A stretch of DNA of 64,000 nt from Paenibacillus sabuli. Its GTDB lineage: Bacteria > Bacillota > Bacilli > Paenibacillales > Paenibacillaceae. Location: positions 105,986 to 169,985 of the forward strand of contig NZ_JACXIZ010000010.1 in NCBI RefSeq assembly GCF_014705605.1, in the 5' to 3' direction. Positions 1 through 8,504 of the stretch are shown here, one piece after another. The notes beneath the pieces were generated by a model. That model ran no database searches, was not told where the DNA came from, and saw only the letters and a list, made by a program, of their open reading frames with translations. The translations under genes and the position numbers were made by a program. The first letter of the stretch is position 1, and each line of letters begins with the position of its first letter.

Positions 1-2
1 TT

Positions 3-902
3 CTTTCGGAGCTGTTACTGGGCTTTGGCATCGTCCATTTTTTCGGCACGCTGCTCGACCCGCTGATGCGGCCGCTTTTTCGCATTCCCGGCATCGGCGG
101 CTTCGTCGTGACGATGGGCTTTGTGTCCGGCTACCCGGTTGGTGCGAGGCTGACCGCGCAGCTATGGGAGCAAAAGCTGATCGGCCGCGCCGAGGGTGAA
201 CGGCTCGTCGCCTTTACCACCTCGTCCGATCCGATTTTTTTGATCGGCGCAGTGTCAGTCGGCTTCTTCCATAATGCGGCACTGGCGCCGCTGCTCGCCG
301 CCGCGCACTATGGCAGCGCAATGGCCATTGGGCTGCTGATGCGCTTCCATGACCGCAAGGCGCCAATGACCGCTTCCAAGGTCGAAGCGCAACCTCCCGG
401 CCGCACGCGCGCCGGGCGAGCGCTCCATGCGATGCACGCCGCGCGTCTGGCCGACGGACGAACGCTCGGACGACTGATCGAGGACGCGATCGGCTCGGCG
501 CTGCGGCTCATGATGGTCGTAGGCGGACTTGTGGTGTTTTTTTCCGTACTCATGGAGGTCCTCACCCATGCCGGCATCCTGCGCGTGCTCGTCCTGCTGC
601 TGCAAGAGCTGCTCGGCGCCATGCAACTGCCCGAGCAGCTGTCCGGCGCGATCGTGAACGGCCTCTTCGAGGTGACGCTCGGCGCCAAGGCCGCGGCCGA
701 AGGCGGCGGCCTCGTGCATCAGGCGGCGGCGGCGGCGGCCGTCCTCTCGTGGGGCGGCTTGTCGGTGCATGCGCAGGTCGCCAGCCTGCTGGGCCGCACG
801 CCACTGCGCTATCGCCCGTTCGTGCTCGCCAGAACGGTGCACTGCGTGCTGGCGGTCTTGCTCGTATATACGCTCTGGTGGTGGATGGGACCGGCGGGTT
901 AA
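3..902 (+). CDS. ylbJ: Sporulation integral membrane protein YlbJ (5' end outside window)
   Basis: This is the C-terminal 299 residues or so of a polytopic membrane protein; the frame is open to the window edge, so the start is missing. Hydrophobic segments alternate with a central polar region. The stretch SGYPVGARLT followed by TTSSDPIFLIGAVSVGFFHN matches the nucleoside-recognition (Gate) domain of the YlbJ/SpmA-like family. YlbJ is made under early mother-cell sporulation control in Bacillus and is needed for heat-resistant spores; its transported substrate is not known. The next gene, nadK, starts 76 bases downstream. The assignment rests on motif recognition. Confidence 0.8.
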   Translation, partial: LSELLLGFGIVHFFGTLLDPLMRPLFRIPGIGGFVVTMGFVSGYPVGARLTAQLWEQKLIGRAEGERLVAFTTSSDPIFLIGAVSVGFFHNAALAPLLAAAHYGSAMAIGLLMRFHDRKAPMTASKVEAQPPGRTRAGRALHAMHAARLADGRTLGRLIEDAIGSALRLMMVVGGLVVFFSVLMEVLTHAGILRVLVLLLQELLGAMQLPEQLSGAIVNGLFEVTLGAKAAAEGGGLVHQAAAAAAVLSWGGLSVHAQVASLLGRTPLRYRPFVLARTVHCVLAVLLVYTLWWWMGPAG

Positions 903-978
903 CATTGTCAGCGGCGGCTTTTTTCGATATCATCTACGTAGACTCACGTCAACCACGACCCGGAAGGAGCTAGCCTGC

Positions 979-1776
979 TTGAAATATGCTGTAATCGACC
1001 GCGGAGACCCGCTTTCCAAGAAGCTGGCCGAACAATTCCATACCCTAGTCAGCAATAAAGGCTTGGTGCAAGACGATCAATCGCCCGAAATCGTCGTCTC
1101 GATCGGAGGAGACGGCACCTTGCTGCAGGCCTTCCATCTCTATATGAACCGGATGCACGACGTCGCCTTCGTCGGCGTGCATACCGGACACCTCGGATTC
1201 TATGCCGACTGGCAGGCCGAGGAGCTGGAGGAGCTCGCCGAGCTGATGACCAAGCACGAGCCGCAGCGCGTCCGCTATCCGCTCGCACAGATCGACCTGG
1301 ACACCGCGGAGGGCGTATCGACCTATCTGGCGCTCAACGAATTCGCACTCAAGGGCGTGAACGGTACGCTGGTGGCCCAGATCAACATCAACGACGAGAT
1401 GTTCGAGATGTTCCGCGGCGACGGCATCGTCATTTCGACGCCGACCGGCAGCACGGCCTACAATAAAAGCTTGGGCGGCGCCATCATTCACCCCTCGATC
1501 CCGTCGCTGCAGATCGCCGAGATCGCGTCGATCAACAATCGTGTATACCGAACGCTCGGCTCCTCGGTGCTGCTGCCGGAGCATCACCATTGCGATATCC
1601 TCTCCCGCAAGGAGCAGAAGCTGCTGCTGACGATCGATCACGTCAACATCGAGCGCGACGATATTCGCGCCATCCGCTGCAGCGTATCGGATTTGCGCGT
1701 GTGCTTCGCCCGCTACCGCTCATTCCCGTTCTGGACGCGCGTGCGCGAGGCGTTCCTCGGCTACGATGTGAAATAG
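979..1776 (+). CDS. nadK: NAD kinase
   Basis: Cytosolic enzyme that phosphorylates NAD to NADP using ATP or polyphosphate. The 265-residue product has the family length. Visible motifs are GGDG at residues 43-46 (phosphate and catalytic Asp), the LALNE segment, and TPTGSTAYNKSLGG, the conserved glycine-rich NAD-binding stretch. The start is taken as TTG at 979 because AAGGAGC lies 8 bases upstream and the protein then begins directly with the first beta strand (MKYAVIDRG). An open extension further upstream overlaps ylbJ and has no ribosome site. The gene converges on yutD, with a yutD terminator between them. Confidence 0.93.
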   Translation: MKYAVIDRGDPLSKKLAEQFHTLVSNKGLVQDDQSPEIVVSIGGDGTLLQAFHLYMNRMHDVAFVGVHTGHLGFYADWQAEELEELAELMTKHEPQRVRYPLAQIDLDTAEGVSTYLALNEFALKGVNGTLVAQININDEMFEMFRGDGIVISTPTGSTAYNKSLGGAIIHPSIPSLQIAEIASINNRVYRTLGSSVLLPEHHHCDILSRKEQKLLLTIDHVNIERDDIRAIRCSVSDLRVCFARYRSFPFWTRVREAFLGYDVK

Positions 1777-1810
1777 CTGCTCATGCCGCTCTACCTTCCC
1801 AATCAAAAAA

Positions 1811-1844
1811 GCCACCGCCTGCACTTGAAAGCGCAGGCGGTGGC
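1811..1844 (-). terminator. Rho-independent terminator of yutD
   Basis: A GC-rich inverted repeat with a 12-bp stem (GCCACCGCCTGC and its complement) and an A/G-rich loop is followed on the minus strand by six T (plus 1805-1810). The T-tract is only on the minus-strand side, so it serves the lipA-yutD transcript. Confidence 0.85.
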
Positions 1845-1909
1845 TCATTCGCCTCATAATTACTGCATCTCGATTCGACATAATTTGCAAGTTGTGGCCT
1901 TACGCCTGA

Positions 1910-2995
1910 CTACTCGTCTTTTCCTTGCGCGCGATTCGCGGACACGGGCTCGCGCGCGTCTCGTGCATGCGTTCTGGACTTGTCCACTTGCGATTTATCT
2001 GTCCGCCCGTCCGCCGACGGTCTGTTTGCTTGTGCTGAAGCCCTGTCCGGGCGCGCCCCATGGTCCGCGCTCGGGCGCGATCCCCGATCCGTTCCCGGAC
2101 GCGCTCCGCGTTCGCTGCGCGACGGCTTGTCCGGACGTCCCTGTCGCTCCCGCGGATGGCGCTCCGCGCGTTCCTGACGCTCCGGATGGAGTTGCGGCTT
2201 GTCCGCCCGCTCTTGACGATCCGTCCCGGATGCAGGCGAGTCGCCTCTGCCGGCTGGATCGCGGTGCGAATTGTCCGTCGGTGTCCGGCTATGGGAGCGC
2301 TCTTCACGCTCGGGGCGATCGAGCCGTTCGGCACGTTCTCCACGTTCGGAGCGGCCATTGCGCTCGCCGCGTCCCGGGCGGTCGGCGCGATCCTGCCGGC
2401 CATTGCGATCAGAGCGCTCAGTACGCTCTTGCCGTCCGGATCGATCCGGACGTTCGCTGCGCCCCTGGCGGTCGGAGCGGACCGGACGCTGGTGACGTTC
2501 CGACTGATCCGAGCCATCCCCATCCAGCGAGTCGCCGCGCTCCCGATGCTCGAGGCGCCCGGTGCGTTCGCTATGCGCTTGACGTTCCGGACCCGCTTCG
2601 CGCGCTGCCTGTTCTACGCCCCTTGCCCCGGTCGACTGCTCGCCGCGCTCCGAGAGCTCGCCGGCTACCGCCCCTTCCTCCCGCACCGGCGCATCGTTAG
2701 TCTGCTCGCCGTCGCTTTTTTTGCCGAGCTGTTTGTGCAGGACGAAATAAGCGCAGCCGAAGTTACAGTATTCATTGATGTAATCCGCCATACTGGTGTA
2801 CATGGTATCCTTATTCGCCTTCGGATGATTTTCACGAAAAAAACCTTTGAGCCGAAGCTGGCTGTAACCCCAGTCCCCGACGATATAGTCGTACTTGTCC
2901 AGTATATCGCTGTAGCGGCTGCGAAACACCTCGACGTTCCATCCGTTGCGATGCTCGTGCACGAGCTCATAGCTTCTGCCGCCGATCTGAATCAA
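1910..2995 (-). CDS. yutD: YutD-family protein with a very long Arg-rich repetitive tail
   Basis: Residues 1 to about 95 match the small YutD family (GGRSYELVHEHRNGWN, RYSDILDKYDYIVGDWGYSQLRLKGFF, DYINEYCNFGCAYFVLHK), whose biochemical role is unknown. Family members are usually about 100 residues. Here about 265 more residues follow, made almost only of R, E, D, S, G, Q, P and H in degenerate RxER, DRxGR and ERxDR units, which should be disordered and highly charged. The start is TTG at 2995 with AAAAAGGAG 8 bases upstream. It follows lipA by 49 bases and is probably co-transcribed. Long open frames on the other strand are shadows of this repetitive tail. Confidence 0.85.
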   Translation of the reverse strand: MIQIGGRSYELVHEHRNGWNVEVFRSRYSDILDKYDYIVGDWGYSQLRLKGFFRENHPKANKDTMYTSMADYINEYCNFGCAYFVLHKQLGKKSDGEQTNDAPVREEGAVAGELSERGEQSTGARGVEQAAREAGPERQAHSERTGRLEHRERGDSLDGDGSDQSERHQRPVRSDRQGRSERPDRSGRQERTERSDRNGRQDRADRPGRGERNGRSERGERAERLDRPEREERSHSRTPTDNSHRDPAGRGDSPASGTDRQERADKPQLHPERQERAERHPRERQGRPDKPSRSERGARPGTDRGSRPSADHGARPDRASAQANRPSADGRTDKSQVDKSRTHARDAREPVSANRAQGKDE

Positions 2996-3044
2996 GCTAC
3001 CCACTCCTTTTTGGAACACACCCTGTTCATTCGCCGCGCTTGCG

Positions 3045-3965
3045 TTAGTTCGTCGCCGCTTGCGCCTGGGCGGCAGACTTCGTCTGCTCGTGGGCGTGAT
3101 ACGAGCTGCGCACGAGCGGGCCCGATTCGACGTGGCTGAAGCCGCGTCGCAGCCCTTCTTCCTTGAGCGACGCGAATTCGTCGGGGTGCACATAGCGCTC
3201 GATCGCCAGATGATTCGGTGTCGGCTGCAGGTACTGTCCCAGCGTCAGAATATTGCAATCGACTGCACGCAGATCGTCCATCGCCGCGAGGATCTCCTCG
3301 CGCGTCTCGCCGACGCCGAGCATCATGCTCGACTTGGTCGGAATGCGCGGCTGCATCTCCTTGGCCCGGCGCAGCAGCTCCAGCGAGCGTGCATACTTCG
3401 CCTTGGCCCTCACCCGGTCAGAGAGGCGCTCGACGGTCTCGATATTGTGATTGAGAATATCCGGCTTGGCATCCATGACGATCTGGAGCGCATCGCGATT
3501 GCCCATGAAGTCGGGAATCAGCACCTCGACGCTGCACAGCGGCAGCTTGGCGCGAATGGCCTTGACCGTCTCGGCAAAAATCATGGCCCCGCCATCCTGC
3601 AGATCGTCGCGCGCCACCGACGTCACGACACAATGATTAAGCCCCATCTGCTCGGCCGCCTCGGCCACGCGCTGCGGCTCCTGCAGATCGAGCTCCGTCG
3701 GCATGCCCGTGTTCACCGCGCAGAAGCGGCAGGCGCGGGTGCAAATATCGCCGAGAATCATAAAAGTAGCGGTACGATTGGCCCAGCATTCGTAAATATT
3801 CGGACAGCGCGCCTCTTCGCACACGGTGTGCAGCGTCTTGGAGCGCATCATGTCTTTGATTTCCTTATAATGGCCGTCCGTCGTCAGCTTGATGCGAAGC
3901 CAGTCCGGTTTCGGCTGCTGCGACGCTTGCTTCGTTCCCATGGAAGGCATCCCTGCTTTCTTCAT
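3045..3965 (-). CDS. lipA: Lipoyl synthase
   Basis: Radical SAM enzyme that inserts two sulfurs into octanoyl groups on lipoyl domains. The 306-residue product carries both iron-sulfur signatures: C49-x4-C54-x5-C60 for the auxiliary cluster, and C75-x3-C79-x2-C82 for the SAM cluster. The later [15 protein letters not shown] and [10 protein letters not shown] blocks are typical. The start is the ATG at 3965 behind GAGGG; an ATG at residue 9 is also possible. Upstream on the same strand lie TTGGAA and TATAAT boxes 16 bp apart. The order lipA-yutD with divergent lytH and yunB follows the Bacillus yutD-yunB region. Confidence 0.95.
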   Translation of the reverse strand: MKKAGMPSMGTKQASQQPKPDWLRIKLTTDGHYKEIKDMMRSKTLHTVCEEARCPNIYECWANRTATFMILGDICTRACRFCAVNTGMPTELDLQEPQRVAEAAEQMGLNHCVVTSVARDDLQDGGAMIFAETVKAIRAKLPLCSVEVLIPDFMGNRDALQIVMDAKPDILNHNIETVERLSDRVRAKAKYARSLELLRRAKEMQPRIPTKSSMMLGVGETREEILAAMDDLRAVDCNILTLGQYLQPTPNHLAIERYVHPDEFASLKEEGLRRGFSHVESGPLVRSSYHAHEQTKSAAQAQAATN

Positions 3966-4008
3966 AAAACAGACCCTCGTGCCCGTCTGCCTCATCATCA
4001 TTGGTATC

Positions 4009-4036
4009 ATTATAACATGAATCGGATAAATTCCAA
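4009..4036 (-). promoter_or_regulatory. Probable sigma-A promoter of lipA-yutD
   Basis: On the minus strand TTGGAA (plus 4031-4036) and a perfect TATAAT (plus 4009-4014) are separated by 16 bp, about 45 bases before the lipA start. The region is also upstream of divergent lytH. Confidence 0.6.
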
Positions 4037-4116
4037 TGATCTGCGAATGATAACGACACGGGAACAAAATGTGATGCATGTCCAACCATGTCCATTGATA
4101 AGGAGGGAGAGGTCGC

Positions 4117-5202
4117 GTGAAAAACGGACGACCGATCAGGCGGGCCGCGGCGGCCTTATTGCTGCTGCTCCTGATGCTGCCGGATGCAGCCGCAGCATAC
4201 GAATCGCCTCTGCAAGGGGCGCAGGCGGCGCAAGCGACTCATGCGCCCCGAACCTCGCTTGCAGCGCAATCTGCCCCCGACCCGCAAGCCTTGATGCGCC
4301 AGCGGCGCGGGCTTTTTGAGGAAATGAGCGCTCTGACCGGCATCCCGTGGCATTATCTGGCCGCGATTGATCAGTACGAGCGCACCTTGACGCGAGCCAA
4401 TTCCAAAACCAGGCCGGCGCCGCAGGGCGCCATCGCCATCGCCATCGCCCCGGAGCGCTGGGCCGGACCGCTGAATCCCGATCCGGAGGACAAGGAGACG
4501 GCCTCGCTGCGTCTATTCGGCGGCATCGGCAGGGACGGCAACGGCGACGGGCTGGCGGATCGCGCGAGCGACGCCGATCTGCTCTATACCGTCGCCCGTC
4601 ACCTGCTGAAGCACGGCACGTCGGAGCAGGACTTTGCCATCGGCCTGTGGGAGTACTACCACAACACGCGGGCGGTACAGCGCGTCCGGCAATTCGCCGC
4701 CATCTATGCGACCTATGACAGGCTGGAGCTGTCGGAGCATGCCTTCCCGGTCCCGGTAGGCAGCAACTATTCCTATCGCAGCACGTGGGGGACGGCGCGC
4801 AGCTGGGGCGGATACCGGATTCACGAGGGAACCGATATTTTTGCGCCATACGGCTTGCCGGTGCGCAGCACCTGCTACGGCATCGTCGAGATCAAGGGCT
4901 GGAACCGCTACGGCGGCTGGCGGATCGGCATTCGCGATCTGGATAATATCTATCATTACTACGCGCACTTGTCCGGGTATGACAAGACGCTGGAGATCGG
5001 CGAGGTCGTGAAGCCCGGCCAGATCGTCGGCTGGGTCGGCAGCTCCGGCTACGGCAAGCCCGGCACGCAGGGCAAATTTCCGCCGCATCTGCATTACGGC
5101 GTCTACCGCGACCGCGGCTTGACCGAGTGGGCCTTCGACCCCTATCCGATGCTGCATCAATGGGAGCAGGCCGAGCGCCGAGCGCGCAAAAGCAGCCGCT
5201 GA
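4117..5202 (+). CDS. lytH: LytH-type L-Ala-D-Glu peptidase (M23 family), sporulation
   Basis: Exported zinc endopeptidase that in Bacillus trims L-Ala-D-Glu stem peptides of spore cortex peptidoglycan. Residues 1-27 form a signal peptide (basic RRAAA, leucine-rich core, AAAA). The C-terminal M23 (LytM) domain covers about residues 215-350, with zinc ligands H236 and D240 in HEGTD and H326 in HLHYG, and a conserved catalytic-type His in the YYAHLS segment. The start is GTG at 4117 with AAGGAGGGA 9 bases upstream. It sits between lipA (divergent) and yunB (convergent), as in Bacillus. The 361-residue length is a little longer than the Bacillus protein. Confidence 0.88.
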   Translation: MKNGRPIRRAAAALLLLLLMLPDAAAAYESPLQGAQAAQATHAPRTSLAAQSAPDPQALMRQRRGLFEEMSALTGIPWHYLAAIDQYERTLTRANSKTRPAPQGAIAIAIAPERWAGPLNPDPEDKETASLRLFGGIGRDGNGDGLADRASDADLLYTVARHLLKHGTSEQDFAIGLWEYYHNTRAVQRVRQFAAIYATYDRLELSEHAFPVPVGSNYSYRSTWGTARSWGGYRIHEGTDIFAPYGLPVRSTCYGIVEIKGWNRYGGWRIGIRDLDNIYHYYAHLSGYDKTLEIGEVVKPGQIVGWVGSSGYGKPGTQGKFPPHLHYGVYRDRGLTEWAFDPYPMLHQWEQAERRARKSSR

Positions 5203-5300
5203 ACGGCCGCCGAACGGTCGCCGTGAGTGGCATGAGCTCGCGGACCCGGCGGCCGCTGCATCCGGCGCCATAATCGGGATCGTAGCGAATGCCGGCCGGA

Positions 5301-6284
5301 TCAGTTCGCGGGCGCAGGGAGCGCTTCATCCGGCGAACCCCCTGCCGCTCCCTCAGCGTTACTGTCCTGCTGCGAACCGCCATCGGGGAGCGGGAGCGCG
5401 ATGCTGGGCGCGCCGCCGGCGCTGTCGCCGACCGGATTGCCCTTGTTGTCGTAATAGTACATCGGCACATCGCCCACGACGAGCAGATAGGAGATCGGAA
5501 TCTCGGTCTCCACGAGCTGCGGCCGGGTGTCGAAGGGGATGTAGACGGCCACCTCGGCCCGGATGCGAATATAGACCTCGATCAGCATGTTGTTGATGCC
5601 GACCGCTTTTTGACGCGTATTGAGGTCGACCTGCGCCGCGCCGATCATCTCGAAGCGCACCGGGACACGAGGACCGAATGAGGCCAGAATCGCGCTGTCC
5701 AGCGCCTGCCCGATCGGCACATGCTCCGGCACATGATTAATTTCGTTCATCGTGCCTTGCACGGTCTGGATCGTCTGCGACGTGATCCGCATATGCTCAT
5801 TGTAGTCGATCATGAAGCCGGACACCTTGCCTGCGTTGTCCATCTTCCAATTGATCAGCGCCTCGGCGTCGGATTTTTGCGCGACTTGCTCGCTAATGGA
5901 GCGATTGATTGCCTCCGTGGCGATCTGCTTGACCCGCAGCTGGGCGATATGCATGAGCGGCTCGCGCAGATTGCGCTCCACGAAGGCAAAAAACAGGACC
6001 GTGCCCAGTGCCAGCCCCAGCAGGGTAACAAGCAGCAGTTTGCGACGGGAGGACATGCGCGGCTGCCGCGGCGGCTTGCGGCTGCGCAGACGCGGCCCGG
6101 ACCTCGCCTGGGGCCGGCTGAGCCACATCCGGGGGCGGCGCTGGGGCGAGTGCTTACGCATTCGAGGGCGGCTATGAGGCGCTTGCACGCGCATGCGGCG
6201 CGGGCGTTGCACTGCGGACAGACGCAGTCGCGGCAGCCTGAGCTGCAGCGGCTTGCGCCAGCGCCGTTGCTTCCATCCTGCCAT
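5301..6284 (-). CDS. yunB: Sporulation protein YunB, with Arg-rich N-terminal region
   Basis: YunB is a sigma-E-dependent protein needed for normal spore formation in Bacillus; its molecular activity is unknown. About residues 1-75 are unusually rich in Arg and Pro (RRWRKPLQLRLPRLRL and similar). One transmembrane helix follows (LLLVTLLGLALGTVLFFAF), then the conserved extracytoplasmic YunB domain, beginning FVERNLREPLMHIAQLRVKQ and including GQALDSAILASFGPRVPV. The C-terminus is a Gly/Ser/Ala/Pro-rich tail. The start is ATG at 6284 with AAGGAGGG 9 bases upstream; an upstream in-frame ATG lacks such a site. The long basic N-terminus is larger than I would expect for the family. Confidence 0.85.
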   Translation of the reverse strand: MAGWKQRRWRKPLQLRLPRLRLSAVQRPRRMRVQAPHSRPRMRKHSPQRRPRMWLSRPQARSGPRLRSRKPPRQPRMSSRRKLLLVTLLGLALGTVLFFAFVERNLREPLMHIAQLRVKQIATEAINRSISEQVAQKSDAEALINWKMDNAGKVSGFMIDYNEHMRITSQTIQTVQGTMNEINHVPEHVPIGQALDSAILASFGPRVPVRFEMIGAAQVDLNTRQKAVGINNMLIEVYIRIRAEVAVYIPFDTRPQLVETEIPISYLLVVGDVPMYYYDNKGNPVGDSAGGAPSIALPLPDGGSQQDSNAEGAAGGSPDEALPAPAN

Positions 6285-6420
6285 CGTGGTCCCTCCTTGC
6301 CCGTAGCCGCGTTTGTTATTCAGCATATGCGGGCAAGTCCGCAAAAAGAAGGAAAGGGGCCGACCGTGCGGCTGACTTGCTCAGACACCAAGCCCAATCC
6401 AACGGCTGACTCGACAAAGC

Positions 6421-6604
6421 GCTAACGGTTGCCAGCGCGCTTAATTGGGCCAAAATCGGCCCATATGGAAGCTAACGGTTATCATTAAGCTTATTTCGCC
6501 AAAAACCCGCTTTTTCAGACGAATTCAATGAAATAAGCACCGTCATAACCGTTAAAAGTGAAATCGCACATTTTGAGGCGGATTAGCCGCTGTGACAACC
6601 GTTA
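6421..6604. repeat. 184-bp nested palindromic element, copy 1
   Basis: Between yunB and ykuK (gap 6285-6744) lies a four-motif palindrome. Forward motifs GCTAACGGTT...CTTA start at 6421 and 6471. Reverse motifs ending AACCGTTA end at 6554 and 6604. Spacing is 50 bp on both arms, so position i faces position 185-i. A second copy at 15329-15512 aligns without any gap over all 184 positions (about 130 identical by hand count). I do not recognise a named family. No gene is seen in the rest of the gap. Confidence 0.85.
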
Positions 6605-6744
6605 CGCCTTTAAAACGGTCATCTACTTTCTATATTTCAAGCCTTTACAAAGGCTTACGCAAAAAGGGGGCAACTGCTGCTTGCGCGCAATCGCCCCGTC
6701 GTATAAGGTTAAGGGAACGGCGGAGCATGAAAGGAAGTCGAAAG

Positions 6745-7218
6745 ATGAACTTTGTGAGCCCGACGCAAGGCAACCTGTCGATGGAACAGGTGGTAACCGA
6801 ATTACATCAGTATGTCAAACAGGCGCCCGACAATCAATATAAGCTGGTCATCGGCACCGATTCGCATACTACACGCACCTACACGATGATGGTCTCGGTC
6901 ATCCTCGTGCACCGCATCGGCCAAGGCGCCCGCTTCTTCTATCGCAAGACGCGCAATCGGCCGCTGATGGATCTGCGCCAGCGCATCTACCGCGAGACCG
7001 AGCTCAGCCTGGAGCTCGTCGACGCGCTCAACAAACGCGGCCTCAACGCCCTGACCGAAAAATTGCCGCTCGAGATCCACATCGACATCGGCCAGCAGGG
7101 CGATACGAAGGTGCTGATCAACGAAATCATGGGCTGGGTCACCTCGGTCGGTTACGAGGCGCGCATCAAGCCGCTGTCGTACGGCGCCAGCTCGGTGGCG
7201 GACCGCTTTGCGGAATAA
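6745..7218 (+). CDS. ykuK: YkuK family protein (DUF458, RNase H-like fold)
   Basis: Cytosolic 157-residue protein of the YkuK/DUF458 family. The conserved core KLVIGTDSHTTRTYTMMVSVILVHR near the N-terminus carries the Asp of the predicted RNase H-like fold, and IHIDIGQQGDTKVLINEIMGWV follows. The function is not established; in Bacillus ykuK is a stress-related gene of unknown role. The start is ATG at 6745 with AAAGGAAG 10 bases upstream; an in-frame ATG at 6727 is less likely. It stands alone and is followed by a strong bidirectional terminator shared with folD. Confidence 0.85.
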   Translation: MNFVSPTQGNLSMEQVVTELHQYVKQAPDNQYKLVIGTDSHTTRTYTMMVSVILVHRIGQGARFFYRKTRNRPLMDLRQRIYRETELSLELVDALNKRGLNALTEKLPLEIHIDIGQQGDTKVLINEIMGWVTSVGYEARIKPLSYGASSVADRFAE

Positions 7219-7236
7219 TGGTCTTCAGTTTTTCCT

Positions 7237-7287
7237 GTCCTTCAGTCCGGGCGGCGTTCACGCCGCTGCGGACTGAGGGACTTTTTG
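7237..7287. terminator. Bidirectional terminator between ykuK and folD
   Basis: A long GC-rich stem-loop (CAGTCCG, GGCGGCG, with complementary CGCCGC, CGGACTG) is followed by CTTTTTG on the plus strand for ykuK. Several T/A-rich bases on the opposite side can serve the convergent folD transcript. Confidence 0.75.
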
Positions 7288-7373
7288 TCGCCTGCGCACC
7301 TGCTCAGCGGTCCGGATGAGGGCCGCGCTCTGCGCGCGCCTTCTGCGCCTCTGTAGACCATCGCCTCTGTCAC

Positions 7374-8231
7374 CTACGTCTCTGCAACCTGCGCCTCTGC
7401 CGCAGCCACCGTATGCTCCAGCAGCTTGGCGATCGTGACCGGACCGACGCCCCCGGGCACGGGCGTGATCGCGCCTGCGCGCGCCGCGCAGGCGGCATAG
7501 TCGACGTCGCCGACATTGCCGGGATTGTAGCCGGCGTCGAGCACGGCCGCGCCGGGCTTGATCCAGCTCCCCTGCACGAAGCGCGGCCGGCCGACCGCAG
7601 CGACGACGATGTCGGCCATGCCCACGTGCCGCTCCAGTTCGGACGTATGCGAGTGGCAGACGGTGACCGTGGCATTGCGCTCCAGCAGCAGCATGGCGGC
7701 CGGCTTGCCGAGGATCGGACTGCGCCCGATGACGACGGCGTGGCGGCCCCGCAGGTCAATGCGATAATGCTCCAGCAGGGCCATGATCGCCGCAGGCGTG
7801 CACGAAGGGTAGCGGGCGAATCCGAAGGCCGTCTGGCCGAAGCCGAGCGTCGTGACGCCGTCCACGTCCTTGAGCGGGGCGATCGCGTCGAACGCGCGGC
7901 GCTCGTCGATCTGCGGCGGCACCGGATGCTGCAGCAAGATGCCGTGCACCTGCGGGTCACGGTTCAACTGCGCGATGCACGCCAGCAGCTCCTCCGTCGT
8001 CGTCTGCGCGTCCAGCCGCACGATGCGCGAGGCCATTGCCGCCTTGCGGCAGGCATTCGCCTTCATCCGTACATAGGTGGCCGAGGCCGGGTCGTCGCCG
8101 ACGAGGATCGTCGCCAGCGTCGGCACGGTCCCTGTCGAGGCCAGCGCCTCCGCCCGCTCTTGCACACGCTGCCGCAACTCGGCGGCCAGGGCCGTTCCAT
8201 CCAGAATCGTCGGCGTCTCGTTCTTGTTCAT
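7374..8231 (-). CDS. folD: Bifunctional methylenetetrahydrofolate dehydrogenase / cyclohydrolase
   Basis: Cytosolic enzyme that oxidises 5,10-methylene-THF with NADP and hydrolyses 5,10-methenyl-THF to 10-formyl-THF, supplying purine synthesis. The 285 residues match the family length. Visible features are Y53-x3-K57 (catalytic Lys), the GILLQHPVPPQI and PLKDVDG blocks, the NADP loop VVIGRSPILGKPAAMLL, and the C-terminal TPVPGGVGPVTIAKLLEHT. The start is ATG at 8231 behind AGAGGATGG; another ATG two codons upstream sits too close to that site. Expression should depend on the ZTP riboswitch in its leader. Confidence 0.95.
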   Translation of the reverse strand: MNKNETPTILDGTALAAELRQRVQERAEALASTGTVPTLATILVGDDPASATYVRMKANACRKAAMASRIVRLDAQTTTEELLACIAQLNRDPQVHGILLQHPVPPQIDERRAFDAIAPLKDVDGVTTLGFGQTAFGFARYPSCTPAAIMALLEHYRIDLRGRHAVVIGRSPILGKPAAMLLLERNATVTVCHSHTSELERHVGMADIVVAAVGRPRFVQGSWIKPGAAVLDAGYNPGNVGDVDYAACAARAGAITPVPGGVGPVTIAKLLEHTVAAAEAQVAET

Positions 8232-8278
8232 TCCCATCCATCCTCTCTGCACTTTGGAAGTGTACGTATACACAAAAA

Positions 8279-8307
8279 GAGGCAAAGGAGTCACGCTCCC
8301 TTACCTC
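8279..8307 (-). terminator. Leader terminator (attenuator) of folD
   Basis: On the minus strand a 12-bp stem, GAGGTAAGGGAG pairing with CTCCTTTGCCTC around a 5-base loop, is followed by TTTTTG (plus 8273-8278). It lies between the ZTP aptamer and folD, about 50 bases before the start codon, so it should act as the riboswitch expression platform. Confidence 0.85.
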
Positions 8308-8308
8308 T

Positions 8309-8383
8309 CGCCCAGGCGTACGGCATATGACGCTGCGCACGCTCCCCCATGGTCGCCCATGCTCCGCCAGTCGCGTGCCGCGG
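8309..8383 (-). ncRNA. ZTP (pfl) riboswitch upstream of folD
   Basis: Read on the minus strand the leader has the pfl-motif hallmarks in order: GCACGCGACTGGCG, a CATGG/CCATG hairpin, GGGGGAGCGTGC (its GCGTGC pairs with GCACGC), a variable stretch, and GCCGTACGCCTGGGC. The last block abuts the folD terminator, as expected for a switch that turns genes on when ZTP or ZMP builds up under folate shortage. folD is one of the genes typically controlled by this class. Confidence 0.87.
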
Positions 8384-8504
8384 TACTGATGCCCCTATGG
8401 TAGCAAAATCCTGCCGCAATGTCTACGGTCTACGGCATCTGCGCCAGCCGAACCTCGAGATACGGCCGCTGCGCCGGATCGCCTTCGTTACGCCATTCCC
8501 CGCG

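Noticed and set aside
769..978. Longer N-terminus for NAD kinase
   Set aside because: It overlaps ylbJ in another frame and is not kinase-like; the TTG at 979 has a good ribosome site and gives the family length.
2060..3139. Plus-strand open frame with hydrophobic stretches opposite yutD
   Set aside because: It mirrors the repetitive tail of yutD and overlaps the conserved YutD core; there is no ribosome site or known family.
6421..6604. The palindrome considered as a simple terminator for ykuK or yunB
   Set aside because: It has four spaced motifs and no T-tract, lies upstream of ykuK and yunB starts, and recurs at 15329 with identical length.
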